DNA from: Ridgeia piscesae
Lineage: Eukaryota; Annelida; Polychaeta; Sabellida; Siboglinidae
NCBI GenBank assembly: GCA_025642075.2
Contig: JAODUO010000128.1
Coordinates: 200,001-264,000 of the forward strand
Direction of reading: 5' to 3'
Length of the DNA: 64,000 nucleotides
Positions 23,016 through 34,663 of the stretch are shown piece after piece. The first letter of the stretch is position 1; each line of letters opens with the position of its first letter. The position numbers were made by a program, and so were the translations under genes. The notes under the pieces were generated by a model. It searched no databases and was not told the DNA's origin. It was given only the letters and a program-made list of their open reading frames with translations.

Positions 23016-23439
23016 AAACAATTCCCATTTTGTTCCTGTAACTCTTGCATCACGTTTCCTGAATTTATATTTCAGACGTGCTAAAGACATTTCTTATTGC
23101 GACACAATGATGATAATTTGTACTCAAATCAAATGAAAAGGCTAATCTTATTTACGTCGTGTCGATGGAGTTCTTGTTTACCGCGAACCCTGTAGGCCCG
23201 GTGCCACCTGGCGAACATAGCCTGAAACTGACTCATAAAGTCTCCCATTAGGCATTAGTGTGTTTTAGCCTACTAATTAAATTTTATTATACCAAGTCTG
23301 ACTTGGACCAAGGCCTTCAGTTTATGCCTAGGAGACAGGCACAATAAGATATTGACGATTCCCTCTGAAAGGCTGTTATTGTATAAACGGTATTGTCCAG
23401 TTATATGGTAAACTCGTGTGCATTAGCGAATGCATTTTT

Positions 23440-23664
23440 TTGTTAGATAGAAGAGTGGGGCCACAGCGCTAGATAGAAAATTGGGTAATCGAGGCTAGGC
23501 ATGAACGCTGGCGTCTGCGGCGCGATAGTCTTGCTTAACCGACTGTCGGTCGGCTGCGGAACTACGCCGAGAAGAGTTGAGGGGCTTTAAGTGCTGCCAC
23601 CTCACCGAGACTGGGTAACCGAGGCTACTGCTCCGAGTGACCTCGACCTGCAGCATTAACAACA
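23440..23664 (+). promoter_or_regulatory. Candidate NDUFA2 promoter / 5' UTR
   Basis: A GC- and CpG-richer stretch just before the start codon, with no TATA box that I can assign. It contains a direct repeat GGGTAA(T/C)CGAGGCTA (23483 and 23613). It also holds a 26-bp segment (23533-23558) with the self-complementary-like core CCGACTGTCGGTCGG that recurs at 55015-55040. The promoter assignment rests on position and composition only. Confidence 0.35.
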
Positions 23665-23756
23665 ATGGCGGCGTCAAAGGCGATTAAGCTTGGACAGCAT
23701 TTGAAAGAACTGCGCATACACTTGTGTCAAAAATCTACCGGAAGTAAAGGAGTGAG
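23665..23756 (+). CDS. NDUFA2: NDUFA2 exon 1
   Basis: The ATG at 23665 lies in the context ACAATGGCG. The exon ends with AG of a split arginine codon at the donor GTTCGT (23757). It encodes the N-terminal strand and helix region, including C21. Confidence 0.93.
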
Positions 23757-26700
23757 GTTCGTTGAAACGTATAGCTTTATATGCTGATTACGCGTTTTGT
23801 CAAATATATGCTACAGTTAACTGCCCTGGATCTCTGATGTTCCGGCGGCGAGGTCACTCACGGATGGTCGATAATACCGTACCACTGCCACTACCAGCGC
23901 CGTATGCTTTATAGTTACCACGATTGTTATAATGTCGACACAATGACCAATTCAGATTGTTGTCAGAATAATAGACACTTATGCTGAATTCGGACCCACC
24001 TAAATGTTGCCATTATAACTATCTTTGCCAACATTTGATACTTGATTTTATTAATTCAATCATTTAATAATTATCTTGCGCATATTTATGTTTTATAAAC
24101 AGCGTCAGCGCGTCTTACGACTTAGCAGAGTTTCGAGGCCGAAATGACAGTGCGGTCGGCATAAAGAAACTGTTTATCGCTAAGTCCATGTGCAAGGCGC
24201 AGTAAAACATGCACCGCTGCGGTTGGCACAAATCGGAGCACTATTTGGGTTTCAAAATGCAATATTTGTGAAACATAAATGTACCTGGGAATTCTTATTG
24301 ATCATGTTTAGAATTACAGTTCGTGTGAGGTATCCAATATAGGCAAATATACAGTTATAATGGCAAAACTGAGGTGGGTCCGAATTCTGCATAAAAGCAA
24401 CATGTTATTATCGTAACCCTAGTTATTTAGGTTAATAAACGACAGTCGATGTTTTAATTGTTTCTGAAGAACAATGTCGTTTTTACTTTTGTGTCGCCGA
24501 CTGGCACGGTTACCTGTTGGGTTGACTGGTCTGTGGCTGGGGACACTCACACTGTCACACAACTGTCACTTCAACAAATTCAGAATCATCATAGGATGTT
24601 GGAAATAGGATAGCCCAACATTTGTGTATCTCTTATAATGGTAAAATGAGCAATTTTTTTTGTTTTCTGTTGATAAATATTTGAATAAAAGTGACTTTAA
24701 AATGGCATAACTTTGTTATGTTTTATATAACTATTAAAATACTGTTTGCAGTATTTTGAAATACATTGAATGGAAATAATACATTTTCAATATTGATCTT
24801 TTTTCATATTAATTAATTCAGTTAATTACCTAATATTACCAAGTTAACAGACCAAAACATTATAATCAAGACCAACAGAGTCCATAAATAATTATGAAGA
24901 TATCTATACATATTATGCAGTGTGTATAACCACATTCATGTCCTTGATTATGAAAATAAATATATATTAACTAGTCATGTAATAATACATTAATTAATTA
25001 GTTAATAGGCAGTAATAGAGCTAAGGCAACATCGACAGAAGAATTTTTGGTAAAATGTCACAGCATCCATAAATCTATGTTTATAATATTATATAAATAT
25101 GAAATTTGTAAAACCACCTTACTTATGGTAAGAGACATAAATTAAACAGATATGTAATATTAATATTAAACTAATTAATAAATCAATATATAATTAGTAG
25201 CTGTCCTTCGTATAGACGTACACATGAATAAAAAGGCTGTAATGTCCCTAATTATTAAGACATTCCCACATTAATTATGGTAGTAAATATACATTGGCCA
25301 GTAATTTCATATTAATTAATAAGTTAATATTGGCTAATGTATGCTAACACAACTAATGGTTTATATTAATTACAATGATTATGAAGTAAATATAATGTAT
25401 GCCACAATAAATACATGTCATTACAGCATAAATAATAACTTTATTAATAAATATTAACTAAATAGCAAACTCAACAGATCAATGCATGACAATGAAGCAC
25501 AGTTGTACTTCATTTGTTTATGGGTGACCGTGTGGTTACAGGTTGGACAAATGCTGCAGGCTCAATAGAGGCCAGTAATAAATTGTTACCGTTTCATAAT
25601 ATACTGCATTTCAACATGAACTTAATGGAGTAATGTTTATAAATGTTCACAGTGTTTCGTCACTGACTCCAACATCTCTTGACAAATGCAAGACTGCTTT
25701 GTGTGTTACCCTCCACAGGGATAAAGTGCAAGATTAGCTCTGCTCACATTACTCCACCTCACAATACTGTCTTTGCAATATTCACAATATTCGCAAGGAA
25801 TGTTCATTATCCATTGTGTTGTGTATCATACAGAAACCGTCTAAATCCAGTGTCTTGTAACTAAGTTGTAAAGTGATGTCAGTATTATTCAACATGATGT
25901 CCATGACTGATGAGTAAAGTAAATAAGGACCTTCTGGTCTGAGGGGCAAAACAATTTTTTTTTTAATAAACAAGGATAATTATTATGCAGTTTTACCTTT
26001 TCAGTTCTACTTAGTTTTTCAAGATAAAGGATCATAATTTCCATGCCGAAATAATATATGTGGTTGCAATCACTTCTTGTAGCTACGGCTATGTTATAGA
26101 AATGGGATTATTGTGAATATGCAGCTCTCATGTGGCATTGCATGTGTGTATAAGGATGCTATAAAGTATAAACAATCGATATGTCTGCCTCTAATAGTTT
26201 TGCATTCAAGTTAACAGTAAGCTACGCTACAAAGTAAGTTACTTTCTTACAAAATAACCAAATCTTGGAGCCATGAACAATGTATTCCATAAGTCAACAG
26301 TAGCTGTTTTTAGCTGTGTTTTAATTTCCAGGGACTTCTTAGAGCAGCACTATGTGTCACTGAAGCAAAACAACCCAAAGTTTCCCGTTCTGGTGCGGGA
26401 GTGCAGTGGTGTACAGCCCATGATCTGGGCTAGATATGGTACGTCCATCCATTGCCCAGTAAGAATGAGAGACCGTTCCAGTGGTAACAGTGAAACAGTG
26501 GATGTTAATTGTTCCAATTGTATTTAATATCTCTGTATGAGTACAGTAAAGCACCCGTAACATTAATTTGTATGCAAAATGTGTTTTAATATAACGAGAA
26601 ATTAATTGGTCCAACATTTTCTTTTTCGGCTATAAAACAGACAGCTTTCTCCGTTTTTATCTAATAGCTTAAATCTATTGAAATTGTAATTGTTGTTTAA

Positions 26701-28113
26701 TGAATTTTGACAACATGAAATAAAAAACAGATCTGGGCCTATACACATGACAACCCTTCTCTAAAGTATTATATTTCACTATGTTGAAAACTGGTTGATA
26801 TTTATAGCAGTGACTTATTGATGATTATCTTGACATTGATAATATGATAACAATGTTGAAAGCAGTGTTCAGTATTCTGTCTGACTAGGACATTGAACAC
26901 TAACAAGGCAGTCTGAATAAGACCAAGATGCCAGCAACTGCCAACATGTTTATAGTTTTGAAGAAAGCACAGCAGTTGATGAAAGTTACCAGGGCTTTTG
27001 AGACATTGCAGTGTTTCATTCTGACCTTTTGAGTGTGATAACATTCTGAGAGTGACAATATTGTGAGTGTGACAATATGCTGTGTGTGATAATATTCTGA
27101 GTATCAGTATGGCATTAAAATGTGAGTACAATTGAAGAGTGGAACAGGAATAGTACAAAATAAATATAAATAAAAGAAGGACAATTTGTGAGTGTCTGTG
27201 TTGTCAATGGGGCAAAAAAGTGACCGATCTGTGTGCAGGGGTAGAACTATCCACTAGTCTGCCCACTAGTAAAGATAAGGGTGGACTAGTAAACCTGCCT
27301 AATAACTAGACTGGTTGTCTAGTAAAGGTCAATGTGTCATCCAACCCACCCTACATCAATCAATCAAATCTTTGTAGACACAGTGACCCTAACCCACACA
27401 TCCACAGGCTGGGGGGATGTAACTAAATCCCAAATCATTAAAACGTTGCTAAGTTGTTGCCAGTGAGCAACTGGCTACAGCAGCTTCCTTACGTTTCTGA
27501 TAAATGATGATATAGCCACCAGCTATGAACTTGTTGCCCGTTGTTGGGGAACTATTTGTAAGATTAACTGTTCTTTGATGTCAAATTTTCTAGTGTGATA
27601 TTTTTATTTTCCATTAAAGTCCAGTAGAAAAAATTTCCATAACATACTGTAATGTGAGATAAATTTCCAGAATGATTATAGAACATTCATGATGGTCATT
27701 AAGTGCAATCAGCGTTCTTTTTCAATTGCACAGTTTTTTAATACAGATCATATCTTCACTTTTTAATTAATGACGTTTGTTGTTTCTGTGTTATTTCTTT
27801 GGTACCTTTATGAAAAGTGCATTGTTCTGTAACTGGGGTTGCAACATATACTATTTTTAGTTTTAAAACAAACTGGAACAACTTAAATTTGGATTTATTT
27901 TATTTTGGCGTACTACCGGTAGTAAACCTTTTGGCGGACTAGTAAACTTTGACTTTACTAATTCCGCTGTCTAGTAAAATAAATGCTAAAGTTCTACCCC
28001 TGGTGTGTGTTTGTGTTCCAGATAGAGGACGAGAAGTGAGTGTCCCAGTCGCAGAGAAATCTTCAGAACAGGTGTTGTCTACCATCGAGATGCTAGCCCA
28101 AAAATCAGCTTAG
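23665..28113 (+). CDS. NDUFA2: NADH dehydrogenase (ubiquinone) 1 alpha subcomplex subunit 2
   Basis: NDUFA2 is a small accessory subunit of mitochondrial complex I with a thioredoxin-like fold, on the matrix side near the N-module. Three exons, 23665-23756, 26332-26438 and 28022-28113, join in frame to a 96-residue protein (human NDUFA2 has 99). Exon 1 gives [19 protein letters not shown], exon 2 gives [18 protein letters not shown] and [16 protein letters not shown], and exon 3 gives the C-terminus [14 protein letters not shown]... ending QKSA then TAG. The two cysteines that can form the fold's disulfide, C21 and C55, are both present. All splice sites are GT..AG with consistent phases. Two MITEs sit in its introns; the second almost touches exon 3. 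There is no lesion, so I judge it a working gene. Confidence 0.95.
23979..24400. mobile_element. MITE family X, copy 1 (in NDUFA2 intron 1)
   Basis: The ends GAATTCGGACCCACCT and its complement AGGTGGGTCCGAATTC face each other, and the inverted similarity runs about 50 bp inward (ATTATAACT, TTTGCCAACA/TAGGCAAATA). The flanks TTATGC and GCATAA may belong to the TIR or to the target duplication. A second, shorter copy lies at 54356-54700, with shared internal blocks such as ACATGCACCGCTGCG and GGTCATGTTTAG-like sequence. There is no coding capacity. Confidence 0.8.
24401..26331. other. NDUFA2: NDUFA2 intron 1, AT-rich remainder
   Basis: Very AT-rich intron with many TTAATTAAT-type stretches (24800-25480) and no supported exon. 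Confidence 0.6.
26332..26438 (+). CDS. NDUFA2: NDUFA2 exon 2
   Basis: The acceptor TTTCCAG ends at 26331 and the donor is ATG|GTACGT. The exon holds the family's most conserved part, [19 protein letters not shown], with C55. Confidence 0.95.
27236..28002. mobile_element. hAT-like MITE in NDUFA2 intron 2 (767 bp)
   Basis: The terminal inverted repeats are CAGGGGTAGAACT at the left and AGTTCTACCCCTG at the right, a perfect 13-bp match in the hAT style. Sub-terminal copies of ACTAGTAAA or its complement occur near both ends. The flanks are GT-rich (CTGTGTG and GTGTGTGT), so an 8-bp target duplication cannot be confirmed by eye. There is no transposase. The right end lies 19 bp before exon 3. 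Confidence 0.78.
28022..28113 (+). CDS. NDUFA2: NDUFA2 exon 3
   Basis: The acceptor GTGTTCCAG ends at 28021. The first two bases complete an Asp codon, then 29 codons and TAG follow. The C-terminal helix is less conserved in this family, but its length and position fit. Confidence 0.88.
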
Positions 28114-28394
28114 ATTTCTGTGCTGTGACAACTATGTTGCCGTGTCGTGCTTTCTGGACATTGACTGACCGCACCAACTGGTGTGTGAGTGCCGCCGTGT
28201 TAGAGAGAAGACTGCATGTAGACAGCCCTGACACTTCGTTTGCTTCACATAAGTGAGCACAACGTGGCTCGTTGAATTTGTTGCTTATTAATTTTAGTAA
28301 ATTATTAGTCATTATCTCGTTGTCAGACTTATTTTTACCTTATGCAAACATGTCAGCAATAGCCTTGGAGACATTGCCAGGGAGGTAGCTAATT

Positions 28395-29520
28395 TACACA
28401 TATCAGCAACATACTTCCTCCAAAGCAAGCACTGCATGTAAATATATCAACATCCTTCCCTCAATGCAAATACCACATGTAAACATATCAACAACATCCT
28501 TCCTCCACGACAAGTACCACATGTAAACATGTCAACAACATACTTCCTCCAAGGCAAGCACTGCATGTAAATATATCAACATCCTTCCCTCAATGCAAAT
28601 ACCACATGTAAACATCAACAACATCCTTCCTCCACGACAAGTACCACATGTAAACATGGCAACAACATCCTTCCTCCAAAGCAAGCACTGCATGTAAATA
28701 TATCAACATCCTTCCCTCAATGCAAATACCACATGTAAACATCAACAACATCCTTCCTCCATGACAAGTACCACATGTAAACATGGCAACAACATCCTTC
28801 CTCCAAGGCAAGTACCACATATAAACATGTCAACAACATCCTTCCTCCAAAGCAGGTACCACATATAAACATGTTGACAACATACTTCCTCCAAGGCAAG
28901 TACCACATATAAACATGTCAACAACATCCTTCCTCCAAGGCAAGTACTGCATATAAACATGTCAACAACATCCTTCCTCCAAAGCAGGTACCACATATAA
29001 ACATGTTGACAACATACTTCCTCCAAAGCAAGTACCACATATAAACATGTCAACAACATCCTTCCTCCAAGGCAAGTACTGCATATAAACATGTCAACAA
29101 CATACTTCCTCCAAGGCAAGTACCAATATAAACATGTCAACAACATACTTCCTCCAAGGCAAGCACTGCATGTAAATATATCAACATCCTTCCCTCAATG
29201 CAAATACCACATGTAAACATCAACAACATCCTTCCTCCACGACAAGTACCACATGTAAACATGGCAACAACATCCTTCCTCCAAGGCAAGTACCAATATA
29301 AACATGTCAACAACATCCTTCCTCCAAAGCAAGTACCAATATAAACATGTCAACAACATACTTCCTCCAAAGCAAGTACCACATATAAACATGTCAACAA
29401 CATCCTTCCTCCAAGGCAAGTACCAATATAAACATGGCAACAACGTCCTTCCTCCAAGGCAAGTACCACATATAAACATGTCAACAACATACTTCCTCCA
29501 AGGCAAGTACCACATGCAAA
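28395..29520. repeat. 44-bp satellite array, about 25 units
   Basis: The unit is about 44 bp: AAGGCAAGTACCACATATAA, ACATGTCAACAACATCCTTC, CTCC. A three-unit block with the variants CACTGCATGTAAATATATC, CCCTCAATGCAAATACCACA and CCACGACAAGTACC recurs at about 28432, 28557, 28684 and 29163 (about 125 bp apart for the first three). Tryptophan-rich frames on the minus strand come from the repeat. Confidence 0.95.
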
Positions 29521-29990
29521 CAAATACCATCCTTGCTCAAATGCAGGTATTGCAGGTAAACATAATATTATATACAGCATCCTTCCAAGCAATAGACAGC
29601 TAATAATGTTGAAGTGAACAAAATCATAACCCAGGTGAAACCAGGAACAAATTTCCCGAAGTCTAGGCAATTCTAGTCCCCCCCATCCTTTCACCTTGCC
29701 AAATTATAATAATTTTACTTCATATCACATCAAATTATAAATTGTTCATGAGATTTTCCAGCATGTGGAACCTTAAATATATTATGATAATTAAAAAGGC
29801 ATCATAATCCACTGGAATGATCCTAAAAATATAAATACATATTAGTAGAATAAAAAAAATTACAGTAATGAAATAAAATTATTATTAATAACCAGACGAT
29901 TCAATGTTATGAGGTCAAGCGGTCCACGAGATCGCTACTGCAACTGCAAACATTGTAAGATGAACAGGATTAATTGTTGTTTTGAGATAA

Positions 29991-30035
29991 GGGGATAGCG
30001 CGAACGCAGTCCCCCACTAGCAAAAATTACGCACC

Positions 30036-30070
<35 letters not shown>

Positions 30071-30152
30071 GCCCAACCGAAGTGCAATGGAAAGGCCTCG
30101 CCCTGGGGGAACCTCCTTGATGATCAAGGTTTCTCCTGTGCCAGGTAAGTAT
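29991..30152 (-). ncRNA. U1: U1 spliceosomal snRNA
   Basis: U1 snRNA base-pairs with 5' splice sites in the spliceosome. Read on the minus strand the gene starts ATACTTACCTGGCA at 30152, keeping the entire 5'-splice-site-recognition sequence. The U1A-type loop ATTGCAC, the stem/loop CCCCAAATGTGGG, the Sm site AATTTTTG and the 3' stem CTGCGTTCGCGCTATCCCC are all present, with length about 162 nt (human 164). In stem-loop I the loop reads GATCATCAAG rather than the usual GATCAYGAAG. I could not identify a PSE or 3' box with confidence. It is probably a functional gene, though a variant or pseudogene copy is possible. Confidence 0.93.
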
Positions 30153-30954
30153 GCTTAGTGACAGCGCTTTAACCTCCTCTACGTAGGTGATCAGGTGGAA
30201 ATGTGGTATGTGAAGTAATCTAATTTAATCAAGATCTGTAAAGAAATCTGTTAAAAAGAGCATATATAATTTTACTAATTGTAACTACATATATATAACA
30301 CAAAAAAGTTTAATATATTAATATAACAGATAGCATGCAAAGTACTTTTTTATTACAAATACAAGTCAATATACACGATAACAGAAATTCACTTCCGCAA
30401 ACGAAATGTAATACGCAGTGGATTCACTTTGTGGCAGCACTAGCGGTTCTGTTTTCCACGAGTTGTTAATGCTTGAACTAAAACAGGTTCAGTGGCAGCT
30501 TTGTTACACCACAGCTTTATGAATTATATTTCAGTATAACAAAGATGTTTACATATAATACACGGTGTCTAGCGATATTGGAGCGCATTCATCCTTATCT
30601 CTCAAACAGACTACAGTCCTATTTCTTAGACCTACATGCAACGATAGACCCTATAAATTATAGCTTATATAGGGATGAACTTAAAGGATTTCATGATCGC
30701 ACGTACACGGCCTTTTCCGTTACGTTCCGTTGTAAACTATCTGGGTGACGTTTCTGTGCATGTCTTATTATATCGGCCAGTATGTGGTCGGTCCGTGCGC
30801 ATGCGTCAGGTGTAGTCGTTTTGTTTTAACGGCTCTACTACTTGAATTTACCTTGAATCTTCTTCTACTACGTAGTCGAGGAGTTGACGAGGAAGGGAGT
30901 CAATCGCTGACTCGTGTAATCCTCCGCCCTATTTCGCAGATACTTGTCAACGTG
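30153..30954. other. Flank of U1 and LINE
   Basis: This contains the 5' flank of the U1 gene (30153-30250), where its minus-strand promoter should lie. No gene is recognised in the rest. Confidence 0.4.
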
Positions 30955-32200
30955 ACCCTTGGTTAACGCTTGCGGACATAACGGCATTTCCAGGAAGTCT
31001 ATTCCAATCGTTTACTATCCTTTGAGTGAAAGAGTACTTTCGTATATCAAGCCTAGAGTGTAATTTGTGTATTTTGTAAGGGTGCCCTCTTGTTTTGCCA
31101 TCCTCATTTTCCATAATAAAGAAGTCGGCAGGAAAAATACTATCCAACCCATTTATTATTTTAAAAACTTCCAATAAATCGGCTCTCACCCTTCTTGTTT
31201 CCAAAGTTGTTATTTTTAGTATTCTTAGTCGACTTGGATAGTCTAAATGCCTTAATTCAGAAATAATCCTGCTCATCCTTCGTTGTATAGATTCTAATAA
31301 ATATATATCTTTCTGTTTAAATGGGCGCCATGCCTGAATACAGTAATCTAGGTGAGGTCTCACTAAGGATTTATATAGTTTTAAAACTACCTCCTTGGTT
31401 TTATATTTAAAGGCTCTAATTATCATGTCTAGCATTGCATTTGCCTTATTAGCTGCCCTGACACATTGCTTTGTTACATCCAGTGTTTCTGTGATGATGA
31501 CCCCTAAGTCTCTCTCCTCGTGTGTTGTTTCAATGCATTCCTTTCCCATAAAATAATCTTACTGTTTATTGTTGTATCCGTAATGTATACATTTACATTT
31601 TTCAGCATTGAACAACATCGACCATTCATTGCTCCACTCATTTAGGGTACTCAGATCCTTTTGTAATTTTCCGCGTCCTCATACGTTGATACTTGACTAA
31701 ACAGCTTAGTGTCATCAGCAAACTTAAGACTATGATTTCTCACACTCTCATCTAGGTCGATCACATTGATAAATATTACAAATACAATTGGACCAAAAAC
31801 AGACCCCTGTGGGACTCCACTCCTTACTGGTGACCATTCAGACGTTTTCCCATTGACCACAACACGTTGGACTCTGTCAGTCAGCCATTCGGTTATCCAG
31901 TCACTTAATTACCACACCTCTTATGCCATGTGACTTTAGTTTGCTCTCTAGCCTGGCATGGGGAACTCTATCGAAAGCTTTACTGAAATCCAAATAAATC
32001 GAGTCTACAGGTAATCCTTGGTCTATATACATTGTTACTTTATCAAGTTAAACTAGAAGGTTGGTCAAACATGAACGACCTTTCCAAAAACCGTGTTGTG
32101 ATGGTTTAATGAGCTCATATTTTGAGATGCCTGATGATCTCATCTCTTATGATGGATTCCATGGTCTTGGATATGTGGGATGTAATAGCCGAGTTGTAGC
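30955..32200 (-). pseudogene. CR1-like non-LTR retrotransposon, 5'-truncated and broken reverse transcriptase
   Basis: On the minus strand, RT motifs occur in order: KPSQHGFWKGRSCLTNL (about 32100-32055), YLDFSKAFDRVPHARL (about 32005-31955), SGVPQGSVFGPIVF (about 31835-31790), FADDTKLFS (about 31725-31695), then the C-terminal region HLDYPSRLRILKITTLETRR and FTQRIVNDWNRLP. The frame is broken by in-frame stops and shifts near 32120, 32047, 31905 and 31650. No endonuclease domain is seen, so the copy is 5'-truncated, as is usual for LINEs. It is not functional. The clade (CR1/L2-like) is judged from the motifs only. Confidence 0.88.
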
Positions 32201-34139
32201 AAAATTACAATTTGTCATTGAATTTCACCCTTCTCCGTTACTATTGTTGCTATCCTAATGTGTAAAACGAATAGACAAAATGTATTGAGCATGTCATGAC
32301 GACCCCTTGTGGATTTCTTCTGAACCACCGTTGCTGTCGTCTACGGTGCAACTGCATTTCCGAAACGCACCGTTTTGCCGCCAAAAAATCCCATGTCACA
32401 CATGCATCCCACATTTGTGCGGCCTTCAATTTCTTTCTCTGACTAAATTAAATTCACACATTCCGGTAAATGTATAACGTTTGGCAGCGACAGGATCCAC
32501 GCCAATATCGTCGTTACTCTAGAATTATCCAGGTCACCGCAGGTCACGCGCATAACGGAACTCCCCGATGCTGATGTGTCACAACGGCGAACGCCAAATA
32601 AGGAGATAGTCGGTCGAGTGTAGCTCGCATTTATTTGGATTTCCTTCAAATACAGGTCAATGGGCGGGGATGCCGTCTACGCAAGCAGTTAGAGGACAGT
32701 TTTGGCGGTTGTATTCGTACCACACAACATGGCGAACAGTGAAAGTACAGTGGCATTACTAAGGTCTAAACATCGCGTATTTTTGCACAAAAACAAAGAT
32801 AACAAATTTATTTAGTTTTAATGCAAAATAGTTTCCTTTCTCAACAGGTGCTCGAATCAACCAGAGGAGAGAATGTATTAGACATAGTTTTTTTCTCTCA
32901 TATAAGTATTTAGTTGCCGATATCAAAATATGTGAGCCATTGTAGAGTAGATACCATATATATTTTACCTTCAAATAAACTCATAAAAGAATATTAAACA
33001 AAGACAGTACAGGAAAAATGTCCACAAAGGAAGATGTAAGGACACGAGAAACTGCCTTTGGTTCAAATGCAAATGCAGTTGAAAATATTGCATTTGAACT
33101 AGCATTGGCATTTGATTTTCACGATCACAAACCTTTACATTTGATTCATAAACAGTTGCGTTTCATTGTCACCGCAGTCGTATCATTTTAAAGATAATTA
33201 AAGAAACACCAAGATTAAGCAAAACTTGCATTATACAAAATCCGTAGTTATAAAGATATACCTAAAACATGCAGGCAGAGTTATGTCCACTTTAACAGGA
33301 AACTACTGTGTTATTGACACAGCCCCTATAACTGCTGACACTTGACCCAGTTAGTCATACGTGGGGTTTTATCCGGGTCAAGGTGGGGTTATGTCCAAAT
33401 GTTTTTTTTCTTCTGGAGAGGGTTATGTCCTGGATTCGAACTATTTATAGAATAATATATCATACACATATCTATCACAACATAAAATTATCAAAGTGTT
33501 AGTGTTATCTACAAACTACACTATTGAAGGAGATGGCCTATTTTTTCATATGATACTTCAATGCCTTACATAGGAGTAACAAAAGAAAGACAAAACAATG
33601 TCACTTCCACTTAACTGATGATTGGACAATTAATTACTGGGGTGTCAGGTACACATACATGAAATGTTTTTCACACTTTTGTTGTTTAATGCCAGTAGTG
33701 TGCAGGCAACCAATAAACTTAAACTTGTGTGAAAACGATAACTTGGCTTGATAACAGGCTAACTTAGCTTGAGAACTAATTTAAAGCACAGTTTTTGCTA
33801 CAACTTTCACGTTGTTGTTAGAGGATGGAGAGGTTCATTTAACGGGAGTGAAACGTTTGAACAATCGTTGTCATACCATAAGATCTTACCATTTCGAGGA
33901 TGCATGACCAAGATTTGATAAGCTCGTAGCAACGATATATTTATGTAAATACATCTTTTATACGTAGATGTCACTGACCACTGGGCGCAAACATATTACA
34001 TTCAGGCTGCATTTGAATTGACTAGTTTTTATCTCCTCAAAAGTACATTTTTTTCTTCTGATTTACTACATGGCTGGGAAAGTATATGGCAAAATAGTCT
34101 TAGACAATTGTTTTATGACAGCTGTTTCTGGTGACATCT

Positions 34140-34205
34140 CCACTTTTTATCTAGGAATATCCACTTGTTATCTCGAGATCTCCACTTTTTATCTCGAGAT
34201 CGCTA
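34140..34205. repeat. Short repeat with CTCGAG palindrome, about 3 units
   Basis: TCCACTTTTTATCTCGAGAT-like units repeat about every 26 bp. The first copy is degenerate (ATCTAGGAA). ATCTCGAGAT is self-complementary. Confidence 0.7.
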
Positions 34206-34437
34206 CTTTTTATTTTGAGTTATGAAAACAATGCCTTGCCAAAAATGAAAAAAATGAAACAATTACAATTTGGATGCTACCATGAAAAGACCATTTGATC
34301 TTGGACTAACTCAACATGATATACAAATTGTTCTATCAAGAAGATTTAACGGTTTAACTGTAGTATTAGTGTAAAACAGTTAATACATGTTCTCGCCAGG
34401 TTGCAGTTAGACAATGGAAATATTTTACTGATTTTGA

Positions 34438-34663
34438 CGAAGTATGTGATTTCGTCCGGAATCACCTTGTAATCACAAGGCAAATACACGGATACTGGTT
34501 CATGCATTTGAACTACATTACCAATGGACTTGGTCCGGGAGTGAAACGTTTGAACAATCGTTGTATGTGAAGTATGTGATTTCGTCCGGAATCACCTTGT
34601 AATCTCAAGGCAAATGCACGGATACTGGTTCATGCATTTGAACTACATTACCAATGGACTTGT
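34438..34663. repeat. Direct duplication, 130-bp spacing
   Basis: About 95 bp starting GAAGTATGTGATTTCGTCCG at 34438 recurs at 34568 with few changes. Between them is GGGAGTGAAACGTTTGAACA, which also occurs alone at about 33844, so a larger unit was copied. Confidence 0.9.

Noticed and set aside
28590..29694. Trp-Arg-Lys-rich repeat proteins on the minus strand
   Set aside because: The 44-bp satellite rotates frame every unit and has no gene context; overlapping frames of the same repeat are all open.
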